NCBI GenBank assembly: GCA_017612655.1
Contig: JAGAFM010000015.1
Span: forward strand, 1-11,449
Length of the DNA stretch: 11,449 nucleotides
Reading direction: 5' to 3'
Source of the DNA: Clostridia bacterium
GTDB taxonomy: Bacteria > Bacillota > Clostridia > Oscillospirales > CAG-272
Both the position numbers and the translations under genes were made by a program. The first letter of the stretch is position 1; the number at the start of each line of letters is the position of its first letter. Positions 1-6,733 of the stretch are shown here, in pieces. Under the pieces are notes generated by a model that did not search any database, was not told the origin of the DNA, and saw only the letters and a list, made by a program, of their open reading frames with translations.

Positions 1-3
1 ATG

Positions 4-17
4 TAGTGTCTGCTGCA
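4..17 (+). repeat. Left terminal inverted repeat of the IS
   Basis: TAGTGTCTGCTGCA matches the reverse complement of the right end, TAGTGTCTACTGCA, at 13 of 14 positions. Similarity stops directly inside the repeat. Only three bases of flank lie to the left, so the target duplication cannot be checked properly. Confidence 0.85.
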
Positions 18-40
18 AGTAGGAAAAAGCCAATAAGATA

Positions 41-69
41 CTGACAAAACAAGGATTTTGTGGTATAAT
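41..69 (+). promoter_or_regulatory. Sigma-A type promoter of the transposase
   Basis: The -35 box CTGACA (41-46) is followed by a 17-base spacer and a perfect -10 TATAAT (64-69), with an extended -10 TGG at 61-63. It lies 55 bases upstream of the chosen transposase start, inside the element, so it travels with the IS. Confidence 0.8.
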
Positions 70-123
70 AGGTGCAGGGAAAAAGTGAAAAAGCGGCCAA
101 AAACCGTGCACCAGGAGGCTAAG

Positions 124-1545
124 ATGTATAAGCGGCATTTAAGGCAGATAAGTCTGTTGGACAATCCGGAGTCGTTCGGGGGAATCACACTGGACGGAGA
201 TAACGAGTGGTGTAAACTTGCGAAGCTGATCCCGTGGCACGAGTTTGAAGAAGAGTACGCGAAGCAGTTTCCTGGGAAAAACGGACAGCCGGCAATCAGT
301 TTCCGAGCCGCGTTAGGGACGCTGCTGATCAAAGAGCGGTATCATTTTTCAGATGAAGAAACGATAGAACACATCGTAATGAATCCATACCTTCAGTACT
401 TTATTGGGCTGGAAGGGTTCACCCAGAGATCACCGTTTGATTCAAGCATGCTGAGTCGGTTTCGGAAGCGGATCACGCCAGAAGTACTGGCAAAAGTGAA
501 CGATATCCTGATTGGCCGAAACGAGGAAGACGACTCGAAGGGCACCGGTGGAGGGAACGTGGAGAATCAGGGGACCCTGATCCTGGATGCAACGTGTGCG
601 CCGCAAGGAATTCGGTACCCAACGGACCCATCCCTGTTGAACGAAGCACGAATGAACGCAGAAGAGATCATAGACAAGCTTCATGAAGCAAAACTGACAG
701 ACGGGGGACGGAAACCGAGGACAGGCAGGAAGGTCGCAAAGAAGAAATACAACAGTTATTCAAAGAGTCGGGTCAAGACGGCAAAAAGCCGGAGAAAGGC
801 TATCAAACAACAGTTGGGATACCTTGGGAGAGATCTGCGAATCATAGGCGACATAGCAGCAAAACACCCGGATTATGCAGAGCAATTGCCAAAGTGGCTG
901 AGAGAGAGGATTCCGGTTCTTTTGATTCTGTACGAACAGCAGAAGGAGATGTATCACACAGGAACCCACAGGGTAGACGACCGAATTGTCAGCCTGTCGC
1001 AGCCGTGGGTGCGACCGATTAAGCGAGGCAAACAGAATGCGGACGTAGAGTTTGGCGCAAAGGTCGAGATGAGTGATGTAAACGGTTTTCTTCGAATCGA
1101 AGACCTGCGCTGGGATGCTTTCAACGAGAGCACAACGCTAAAGGATTCTGCTGAAAAGTACCGGTCTTCATTTGGACATTACCCGAGTCGGATCTTGGCA
1201 GATCAAATCTTTCGGACGCGGGAGAATCTCAGGTACTGCAAAGAACACGGAATTCATTTGAGCGGTCCAAAGCTCGGAAAACCGAATGCAGATCCGGCGA
1301 TCCGAAAAGAGGAACTCCATAAGGAGTGGCTTGAGTCAGGAGAACGAGGCGATATTGAGAGACGGTTTGGGATCACCAAACGATGCTATTCGCTCGGCCG
1401 AGTGACTGCAAAACTCCAACAAACGAGTGAAGTAATGATTTACTTGTCTGTTCTGACGCTGAACTTGCAGAAGAGGCTTAGGCTTCTTTTGCGCGCTCTT
1501 TTGGACTTTTGTTACCGATATCCCAAAATGCAATTTGTGCAGTAG
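124..1545 (+). CDS. IS5-family DDE transposase
   Basis: This enzyme cuts and joins DNA at the ends of the surrounding insertion sequence. The ATG at 124 is preferred because AGGAGG (113-118) sits 5 bases upstream; the open frame reaches back to 58, but that would start inside the promoter. The product is 473 residues. An InsH-like N-terminal domain (about residues 50-120) contains the FSDEETIEHIVMNPYLQYF stretch and the SRFRKR motif typical of IS5 transposases. The likely RNase H-fold catalytic triad is D155 (in LILDATCAPQ), D360 (in LADQIF) and E412 (in DIERRFG). Between the first two is a basic insert rich in Lys and Arg. No frameshift or stop interrupts it. The stop codon falls within the right inverted repeat. 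IS5-superfamily membership is firm; the exact subgroup is not assigned. Confidence 0.93.
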   Translation: MYKRHLRQISLLDNPESFGGITLDGDNEWCKLAKLIPWHEFEEEYAKQFPGKNGQPAISFRAALGTLLIKERYHFSDEETIEHIVMNPYLQYFIGLEGFTQRSPFDSSMLSRFRKRITPEVLAKVNDILIGRNEEDDSKGTGGGNVENQGTLILDATCAPQGIRYPTDPSLLNEARMNAEEIIDKLHEAKLTDGGRKPRTGRKVAKKKYNSYSKSRVKTAKSRRKAIKQQLGYLGRDLRIIGDIAAKHPDYAEQLPKWLRERIPVLLILYEQQKEMYHTGTHRVDDRIVSLSQPWVRPIKRGKQNADVEFGAKVEMSDVNGFLRIEDLRWDAFNESTTLKDSAEKYRSSFGHYPSRILADQIFRTRENLRYCKEHGIHLSGPKLGKPNADPAIRKEELHKEWLESGERGDIERRFGITKRCYSLGRVTAKLQQTSEVMIYLSVLTLNLQKRLRLLLRALLDFCYRYPKMQFVQ

Positions 1546-1551
1546 ACACTA
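1538..1551 (-). repeat. Right terminal inverted repeat of the IS
   Basis: TGCAGTAGACACTA pairs with the left repeat at 13 of 14 positions. The transposase stop codon TAG (1543-1545) lies inside this repeat, so the gene runs into the very end of the element. Confidence 0.85.
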
Positions 1552-1627
1552 ATTATAACAGAAACGAGCGGAAAAAGAAACCCTTTTCCCGCAAATTCCA
1601 TAAAAATCGTTCATCTTGTTGTATCCG

Positions 1628-1656
1628 TTGACAATCCTCCTCCGTTTTGGTATAAT
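1628..1656 (+). promoter_or_regulatory. Near-consensus promoter of the aspartate kinase operon
   Basis: A perfect TTGACA (1628-1633), a 17-base spacer and a perfect TATAAT (1651-1656) preceded by TG at 1648-1649 (extended -10). Transcription should start near 1663, giving a leader of about 70 bases before the ATG at 1733. It is one of the strongest sigma-A matches possible and the only evident promoter for the four genes that follow. Confidence 0.9.
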
Positions 1657-1680
1657 TGTTTATCTGTTTTCCTTATATTT

Positions 1681-1714
1681 ACGGTAATTTCCATTCGAAA
1701 ATCACGGAAACCGT
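1681..1714 (+). promoter_or_regulatory. Small hairpin in the aspartate kinase leader
   Basis: ACGG (1681-1684) pairs with CCGT (1711-1714) and TTTCC (1688-1692) pairs with GGAAA (1706-1710), leaving a three-base bulge and a 13-base loop. The hairpin ends about 7 bases before the AGAGGTG ribosome binding site (1721-1727). It is far too small for a lysine riboswitch or a T-box. It may only stabilise the message or tune translation, and it may be chance. Confidence 0.35.
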
Positions 1715-1732
1715 CACGCAAGAGGTGTCTGC

Positions 1733-3070
1733 ATGGAAACAAAAGTCGTCAAATTCGGGGGAAGTTCTCTCGCGGACGCGGAGCATTTCCGCAAAGTTGC
1801 CGCTATCATCCGCGAAGATCCCGCCCGCCGTTTCGTGGTCGCGTCCGCACCGGGAAAGCGTTTCTCCGGGGATACCAAGGTCACGGATCTGCTCTATTCG
1901 TGCTATGAACGCGCGTCAGGCGGAGAAGACATCGAAGAAGCTTTCGAGGAGATCGTCGGGCGTTATACTTCCATTATTGACGAGCTGAATCTGGACCTGT
2001 CTCTGGACAAGGAATTCGCGCAGATCAAAAACGCGTTCCTGTGCCATGCGGGACGGGACTATATCGCCAGCCGCGGTGAATACCTCTCCGCCAAGCTCCT
2101 GGCTTCCTATCTGGGCTTTACCTTCCTGGACGCCGCGACCGTCATCTTCTTCAACGAAGACGGTACGTTCAATGAAAAGCTGACCAACACGATTCTGGCA
2201 GCCAAGCTGCACAGCCTGCCGAACGCGGTCATCCCGGGATTCTACGGTGCGATGCCGAACAACACCATCAAGACATTCTCCCGCGGGGGATCGGACGTAT
2301 CCGGCTCCATCGTGTCGCGCGCGGCAAACGCGGATCTCTACGAGAACTGGACCGACGTCTCCGGCTTTCTCATGGCGGACCCCCGGATCGTCACCAACCC
2401 GAAATCCATCCGGACGATTACGTATCAGGAGCTGCGCGAACTTTCCTACATGGGCGCCTCCGTTTTGCATGAAGACGCGGTTTTCCCGGTCCGCTTTGCG
2501 GCCATCCCGATCAACATCCGGAACACAAACGCCCCCGAAGCACCGGGCACTCTGATCCTTCCTTCCCAGAACCATCCCGACTACGAGCGCGGGAACATTG
2601 TCACGGGAATCGCGGGAAAGAAAGGCTTCTGCACCTTCATCCTGGAAAAAGACCGCATGAACGACGAAGTAGGGTTCGGCCGGAAAGTGCTTTCCGTCTT
2701 CGAAAAGCACAACGTCTGCTTCGAACACCTTCCCTCCGGCATCGACACCATGTGCATCGTCGTCAACGAAAAGGACATCGAAGACATCAAGGACACCCTG
2801 ATCCACGAAATCTGCCAGGCGGTGGAACCGGACACGGTGAACGTGGACCGGAACCTGGCTCTCATCGCCGTGGTCGGCTGCGGCATGGTCAAGGCGAAGG
2901 GTACCGCTCTCCGGATCTTCCGCGCGGTCTCAAATGCGGACATCAACATCCGCATGATCGATCAGGGCTCCTCGGAGTTAAATATCATCCTCGGTGTCGA
3001 CGAATCCGACTTTGAAACCGCACTCCGCGCAATCTACCAGGAATTCGCGGAGAACAACGTAATCAAATGA
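1733..3070 (+). CDS. lysC: Aspartate kinase, monofunctional, YclM/ThrD-like
   Basis: Phosphorylates L-aspartate with ATP to 4-phospho-aspartate, the first step to lysine, diaminopimelate, threonine and methionine, in the cytoplasm. The 445 residues match the length of single-function kinases such as Bacillus YclM. The N-terminal kinase domain opens with KFGGSSLAD (7-15) and carries TFSRGGSD (181-188), NWTDVSGFLMADPR (205-218) and ELSYMGASVLHEDAVFP (236-252). Two ACT regulatory domains follow, about 299-370 (with PSGID at 334-338) and 374-440 (ending in MIDQGSSELNIILGV), so feedback inhibition by an amino acid is expected; which one cannot be read here. The ATG has AGAGGTG 5 bases upstream. 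The stop TGA overlaps the next start in ATGA, which suggests translational coupling to the carboxypeptidase gene. The function is secure; the symbol is the generic one. Confidence 0.95.
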   Translation: METKVVKFGGSSLADAEHFRKVAAIIREDPARRFVVASAPGKRFSGDTKVTDLLYSCYERASGGEDIEEAFEEIVGRYTSIIDELNLDLSLDKEFAQIKNAFLCHAGRDYIASRGEYLSAKLLASYLGFTFLDAATVIFFNEDGTFNEKLTNTILAAKLHSLPNAVIPGFYGAMPNNTIKTFSRGGSDVSGSIVSRAANADLYENWTDVSGFLMADPRIVTNPKSIRTITYQELRELSYMGASVLHEDAVFPVRFAAIPINIRNTNAPEAPGTLILPSQNHPDYERGNIVTGIAGKKGFCTFILEKDRMNDEVGFGRKVLSVFEKHNVCFEHLPSGIDTMCIVVNEKDIEDIKDTLIHEICQAVEPDTVNVDRNLALIAVVGCGMVKAKGTALRIFRAVSNADINIRMIDQGSSELNIILGVDESDFETALRAIYQEFAENNVIK

Positions 3071-4443
3071 GCACTGAAAGAAAAACCGGAGCCGTCCCGG
3101 ACGAAAGCCGTCCGGCACAGTCCTCTCCCGGATACCGTCCTGCGGGCCCCTACACGGTGGAACCTCCGCTGACGAAAAGCAAGGTTCCCTACCCGCAGAC
3201 AGCGAAAAAGCCGGATCTCAACAAGCAGAAGCAGAAAGAACAGAAGAAAAAGCGGACCCGCCTGTTCTGGGTCTCCTTTATCGTAATCTTTCTTCTGCTC
3301 CTCGGGATCGGATGCGGGCTCTTCATCCTGTTCCGCCGGTCGCTCCCGGCAAACGTCCCGGAAGGGAGCGGAACTGCGGACTCCGGGGAAGAAGCCACCC
3401 GCGGGCTCGACCCGTCGACGGAAACCGACGACGGCAACGAACCCATGGACGAAGAAGTCTTCAAGTATCCCTACGCGACCGCGAAGACCGTCATGCTGTG
3501 GAACGAAATCCGCTCGCGCTACATGATCTTCATGGACGCGAAAACCCTGGAAGTCGTCGCCTGGAAATACGGCCAGTACGGAACCGGGGAAACCGCGACA
3601 GCGGAACCCGGAACGGAAGAACCGGGAACCGAACCGGAATCAGGCAGCCAGGGGTCTGGCATCGGACAGCCTGATTTCGGGAAGAGCATCAACGCAAAGA
3701 TCTACCCGGCTTCCCTGACCAAGCTCATGACGCTTCTCGTCGCATACGAGCACTGCGGCAGCATGGACGACCCCTTCCGGATGACCTACGACATCATCAA
3801 CCCGCTGTACCTGGCCGGACTGTCGCTCGCGGGCTTTTCCGGCGGGGAAACCGTTCCCGTCCGGGATCTGTTCTACGGAACCGCCCTACCCTCCGGCGCG
3901 GAAGCGGCGGTCGGCCTCGCGGTCTACGCCGCTGGCTCCGAGCAGGCGTTCGTGAACCTGATGAACGAAAAGGCCAAAGAGCTTGGGATGAAGAACACCC
4001 GCTTCGTCAACTGCACCGGGCAGCACAACAGCGACCACTACACATCCCTCGGGGATCTGGCCATTCTCATGGCAACGGTCGAAAGCGTTCCGGAACTGGC
4101 CGAGATCCTCTCTACCTACAAGTACACTACGACTCCGACCGCGGGATTCCACCCGCAGGGATTCGAAGTGGTCAGTACCACCTTCGCCCAGATGTACGGA
4201 AACGAATCCGGGATCTGCGAAATCGTCGGGGGAAAGACCGGATACACCGAGCAGGCGATGCAGTGTCTGGCGACCTACGGCGTCCGGATGGACGACGGCC
4301 ACGCCTACGTCTGCATCACCGCCTGCGGCCAGAACCGCTACGACCCGATTAAGGACTGCATCTATCTCTTTGGCAATTATTCCGGCGGACCGCTCGCAGG
4401 TTCGGAAGAAACCTCCGCCGAAACCGAAGAAGGAACTTCATGA
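3067..4443 (+). CDS. Membrane-anchored D-alanyl-D-alanine carboxypeptidase (peptidase S11)
   Basis: A penicillin-binding-protein type serine enzyme that trims the terminal D-Ala from peptidoglycan stem peptides outside the membrane. Of 458 residues, 1-65 form a Pro/Lys-rich cytoplasmic tail, about 67-89 one membrane helix (FWVSFIVIFLLLLGIGCGLF), and 91-130 an acidic linker. The catalytic motifs are S216-L-T-K219, S276-G-A278 in place of the usual SxN, and K390-T-G. Family members usually have a cleaved signal peptide and a C-terminal amphipathic anchor; this one instead has an N-terminal anchor and ends in a short acidic tail with no room for the PBP5 C-terminal domain. A Gly/Glu/Thr/Pro-rich insert (about 170-205, with PGTEEPGTEPE) interrupts the early catalytic domain. 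The gene is coupled at both ends by ATGA overlaps. Its fold is clear; activity with the altered second motif is likely but not proven. Confidence 0.9.
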   Translation: MSTERKTGAVPDESRPAQSSPGYRPAGPYTVEPPLTKSKVPYPQTAKKPDLNKQKQKEQKKKRTRLFWVSFIVIFLLLLGIGCGLFILFRRSLPANVPEGSGTADSGEEATRGLDPSTETDDGNEPMDEEVFKYPYATAKTVMLWNEIRSRYMIFMDAKTLEVVAWKYGQYGTGETATAEPGTEEPGTEPESGSQGSGIGQPDFGKSINAKIYPASLTKLMTLLVAYEHCGSMDDPFRMTYDIINPLYLAGLSLAGFSGGETVPVRDLFYGTALPSGAEAAVGLAVYAAGSEQAFVNLMNEKAKELGMKNTRFVNCTGQHNSDHYTSLGDLAILMATVESVPELAEILSTYKYTTTPTAGFHPQGFEVVSTTFAQMYGNESGICEIVGGKTGYTEQAMQCLATYGVRMDDGHAYVCITACGQNRYDPIKDCIYLFGNYSGGPLAGSEETSAETEEGTS

Positions 4444-5489
4444 GCTATCTGTATCTGCTGATTGCCGCCGTCCTCTTCTCCATGCAGCACTTCTTCCTCA
4501 AGCAGTACGAGAAGAAGTCGGACGGCACCTCGACCGCGGCGGTCTGGACGCTTCTGATCCGCCCGGTGACCCTGATTCTGTTTCTCACCGTCCTGCACGG
4601 GGTCTTCCCGATCTGGGAAGAGCTGGGTGGCTTTTTCTCGCGGCTGTCCTCTCCGGAAGGCGCGGACGCCTCCGCGGTCGCCACCCTGATCGCCTCCGTT
4701 GCCTTTTCCGTCGCGGTGGTCATCAGCCTCCCCTGCGCCATCCTGGTCATGCGCCACGGGAAGCTGCTCTTTTCCACCGCCTCCTGCCAGCTCGGTTCCT
4801 TTCTGGTTCCGTTCCTCTACGGAGTGACCCTCTGCGGGGAACCGCTTTCGGTTCCGAAAACGGTCGGACTCGTCCTGATCGTCCTTTCCCTGCTCCTGAT
4901 CGGTCCGAATCTTCCGGATTTCTTTCTGCACCCGCTGCAGCATATGCACCCCTCCCGGGAACCCGGGAAAGAGAAAGAAAAAAAGAAGGGGTATTCTTCG
5001 TTCCTCTTCTTCATCCTCTGCTTTCTTCTGTTCGTCACCAGCGGCACCGCCGGCGTCGGATCCGCGGCCTCGCAGAAGGTTGAAAACCCGCTCTCCACGG
5101 ACGCGTTTCTCATCCTCTGCATGATGGAAATCTTCGTCATGGCCGTCCTTATCCTTCTCGGAATCGGGATTCGCCGGGTGACGCGCGGGGAGAAAGGCGC
5201 CCTGTTCAAGCCCTTCTGGGCAATCACGAAAGAACGCTTTTCGTTCCGCACGCTTCTGTTCCTCGGCGCAATGGCCATGCTGTACGGGTTCTCGAACGGC
5301 TTTGCCAACATCTTCTCCATGCTGTGCGCAAAAACCATGGACTACAGCATTCAGTTTCCTCTGCTCAGCGCGACCATGTTCATCCTCAGCGCGATGCTAG
5401 GGCCCCTCTTCTTCCATGAAAAACTGGAAAAGATGGACTGGATCAAGGTCGCTCTGGCTGTCGCGGGCCTTGCCTGTTTCTTCTTCTGA
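4440..5489 (+). CDS. EamA/DMT-type ten-helix membrane transporter
   Basis: An integral membrane protein of 349 residues, probably a drug/metabolite-superfamily exporter or permease of unknown substrate. Hydrophobic segments lie near 2-20, 36-54, 80-104, 108-131, 138-157, 186-208, 222-244, 270-294, 303-325 and 333-349, the usual ten helices as two five-helix repeats. Each half ends in an EamA-like pattern: GEPLSVPKTVGLVLIVLS (133-150) and EKLEKMDWIKVALAVAGLA (327-345). A charged cytoplasmic loop rich in Lys/Glu (174-184) separates the halves. The start ATG overlaps the carboxypeptidase stop (ATGA). The context hints at amino-acid or cell-wall precursor movement, but nothing in the sequence names a substrate. 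The family is well supported, the role is not. Confidence 0.82.
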   Translation: MSYLYLLIAAVLFSMQHFFLKQYEKKSDGTSTAAVWTLLIRPVTLILFLTVLHGVFPIWEELGGFFSRLSSPEGADASAVATLIASVAFSVAVVISLPCAILVMRHGKLLFSTASCQLGSFLVPFLYGVTLCGEPLSVPKTVGLVLIVLSLLLIGPNLPDFFLHPLQHMHPSREPGKEKEKKKGYSSFLFFILCFLLFVTSGTAGVGSAASQKVENPLSTDAFLILCMMEIFVMAVLILLGIGIRRVTRGEKGALFKPFWAITKERFSFRTLLFLGAMAMLYGFSNGFANIFSMLCAKTMDYSIQFPLLSATMFILSAMLGPLFFHEKLEKMDWIKVALAVAGLACFFF

Positions 5490-5521
5490 TTCTGTAACTC
5501 TCGGAAAGGAGTGAATCCGAC

Positions 5522-6022
5522 ATGCCGGAAACCTACCGGATCGGTCACGGGTACGACGTTCACCGGCTCGTCCCGGGACGCGACCTGATCCTCGGCGGGG
5601 TTAAAATCCCTTTTGAACTCGGTCTTCTCGGTCACTCTGACGCGGACGTGTTGACCCACGCCGTCATGGATGCCGTTCTGGGCGCAGCGGCTCTCGGGGA
5701 CATCGGGCGGCATTTTCCGGATACGGACGAGCGGTATCTGGGCGCCGACAGCCTGGAACTCGCCGCCGAAACAGCCCGCCTGATCGCTGAAAATGGATAC
5801 CGGGTTTCCAACATCGACTGCACGGTTATTGCCCAGGCGCCGAAACTTGCCCCTTATCTTTCCGAAATGGTCCGAAATCTCGCCCGCGTCTACGGGATCC
5901 CGGAAGACCGGGTCAACGTCAAGGCAACCACGGAAGAACACCTCGGTTTCACCGGATCCGGAGAAGGCATGGCGGCTCATGCCGTCTGTCTGCTGGAACT
6001 TCGAAACGAAGCCGAAAACTGA
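5522..6022 (+). CDS. ispF: 2-C-methyl-D-erythritol 2,4-cyclodiphosphate synthase
   Basis: Converts 4-diphosphocytidyl-2-C-methyl-D-erythritol 2-phosphate to the 2,4-cyclodiphosphate with release of CMP, in the MEP pathway of isoprenoid synthesis. The 166 residues are full family length. The metal ligands are D12 and H14 (in GHGYDVHRL) and H46 (in LTHAVMDA). Also present are GHSDADV (37-43), FPDTD (65-69) and the nucleotide-binding stretch VKATTEEHLGFTGSGEG (133-149). A strong site, AAAGGAG (5505-5511), lies 10 bases upstream of the ATG. The gap from the transporter is 32 bases with no promoter seen, so it is read as the last gene of the operon, followed by a terminator. MEP-pathway use fits most Clostridia. 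No fusion with ispD is present. Confidence 0.97.
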   Translation: MPETYRIGHGYDVHRLVPGRDLILGGVKIPFELGLLGHSDADVLTHAVMDAVLGAAALGDIGRHFPDTDERYLGADSLELAAETARLIAENGYRVSNIDCTVIAQAPKLAPYLSEMVRNLARVYGIPEDRVNVKATTEEHLGFTGSGEGMAAHAVCLLELRNEAEN

Positions 6023-6040
6023 ACACTGCGAACATCAATC

Positions 6041-6080
6041 CCGGGAGTCCTGCCCGTCAGGCTTCCCGGCTTTTCTTTTC
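6041..6080 (+). terminator. Intrinsic terminator after ispF
   Basis: CCGGGAGTCCTG (6041-6052) pairs with CAGGCTTCCCGG (6058-6069) around a five-base loop, with one G-T pair and one mismatch. The run CTTTTCTTTTC follows immediately. This is a well-formed Rho-independent terminator and marks the end of the aspartate kinase operon. Confidence 0.88.
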
Positions 6081-6157
6081 TCCCCGTTTTTTCTCCGGAT
6101 GGTGAGAAAAACCGGTCTTTCGTGCGACTGATTGGCAGAAGGGGATCCACCCATCGG

Positions 6158-6165
6158 AAAGGAGG
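6158..6165 (+). promoter_or_regulatory. Ribosome binding site fixing the sigma factor TTG start
   Basis: AAAGGAGG is a near-perfect Shine-Dalgarno sequence. Seven bases further on is TTG (6173), in frame with the sigma factor. The farther in-frame start at 6122 would put this site inside the coding region, and its extra 17 residues match nothing in the sigma family. Confidence 0.85.
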
Positions 6166-6172
6166 CCTGTCC

Positions 6173-6733
6173 TTGGAAAACGGTGCCAGTAGCTACCGCC
6201 GTTTCCTCTCCGGCGACGACGAAGGGTTTTCGGAAATCGTCCGGGAATACCAGGACGGCCTTCAGCGATTTCTGTCCGGGTTTGTCGGCAACCCGGACAC
6301 AGCGGAAGAACTGACGGAAGAAACCTTTTTCCGGTTACTCATCAAGAAACCGCGGTTCCGCGGAGACGCCTCCTTCAAGTCCTGGCTCTATGCCATCGGA
6401 CGGAACGTCGCCGTGGACTGGATCAGGCGTCACCGGAAGGAACTCTCTCTGCCGGACGAACTCCGGGACGCGATCCCGGACGACAGTGCCGATCCCGAAC
6501 GGCTGACTTGGGCCGAAGAACGGCGCCGCCTGGTGCACCGGGCGATGCGGACGCTCCCCGCGGAATACAGTCAGGTTCTGCTGCTCTCCTATTACGATGG
6601 GCTCCCCAACCGGGAAATCGCGCGGGTTTTGCGCAAAAACGGCCGTCAGGTTTCCAATCTCCTGTACCGTGCGAAGCAGTCCCTGAAAACCGAACTGGAG
6701 AAAGAAGGTTTTTTCTATGAAGAACTCGGATGA
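6173..6733 (+). CDS. ECF (extracytoplasmic function) RNA polymerase sigma factor
   Basis: Directs RNA polymerase to a special promoter set, usually in response to an envelope or surface signal. From the TTG start it has 186 residues, normal for the group. Region 2 spans about 20-86, with EELTEETFFRLL (45-56) and SFKSWLYAIGRNVAVDWIRR (67-86), the part that binds core polymerase and the -10 element. A linker (87-115) leads to region 4 (about 123-175), with LPAEYSQVLLLSYYDGLPNR and the helix-turn-helix REIARVLRKNGRQVSNLLYR. There is no region 3 and no C-terminal extension. The last 17 bases overlap the next gene, typical of a sigma/anti-sigma pair. A terminator lies upstream, so it must have its own promoter; none of the housekeeping type is visible, which would fit self-activation. 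No specific ECF group is assigned. Confidence 0.92.
   Translation: MENGASSYRRFLSGDDEGFSEIVREYQDGLQRFLSGFVGNPDTAEELTEETFFRLLIKKPRFRGDASFKSWLYAIGRNVAVDWIRRHRKELSLPDELRDAIPDDSADPERLTWAEERRRLVHRAMRTLPAEYSQVLLLSYYDGLPNREIARVLRKNGRQVSNLLYRAKQSLKTELEKEGFFYEELG

Larger units (their letters stand above)
4..1551 (+). mobile_element. Complete IS5-type insertion sequence
   Basis: An element of about 1.55 kb is bounded by imperfect inverted repeats and holds one DDE transposase gene with its own promoter. The outermost TA at each end (4-5 and 1550-1551) is palindromic, so it could be part of the repeats or a 2-bp TA target duplication. The sequence cannot separate these. Base composition and codon use are less GC-rich than in the genes to the right, which fits a mobile origin. 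Both ends, the promoter, the ribosome binding site and the whole reading frame look intact, so the copy may be active. It ends 76 bases before the -35 box of the aspartate kinase promoter and breaks no gene visible here. Confidence 0.9.

Noticed and set aside
1535..1559. Outward hybrid promoter at the right end of the IS (TTGTGC and TATAAC)
   Set aside because: The spacer is only 13 bases, too short for sigma-A, and the native promoter at 1628-1656 is far better.
1568..1592. Hairpin right of the IS (GCGG with CCGC, A-run with T-run)
   Set aside because: The stem is only four plus four pairs with a bulge and no T-run on either useful side. It could be a remnant terminator of a gene to the left, but that cannot be shown.
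1657..1732. Lysine riboswitch or T-box leader
   Set aside because: Only about 70 bases separate promoter and start codon; both elements need well over 150, and no terminator/antiterminator pair is present.
1916..2806. Minus-strand open frame of 296 codons opposite aspartate kinase
   Set aside because: It lies wholly within a well-supported kinase gene and its translation has the Asp/Val/Gly/Phe-rich look of an antisense shadow.
6101..6130. ECF-type self-activating promoter before the sigma factor
   Set aside because: GTGAGAAAAACC with CGAC at about the right distance is suggestive, but there is no matching second site in the window and the similarity to known ECF boxes is weak.
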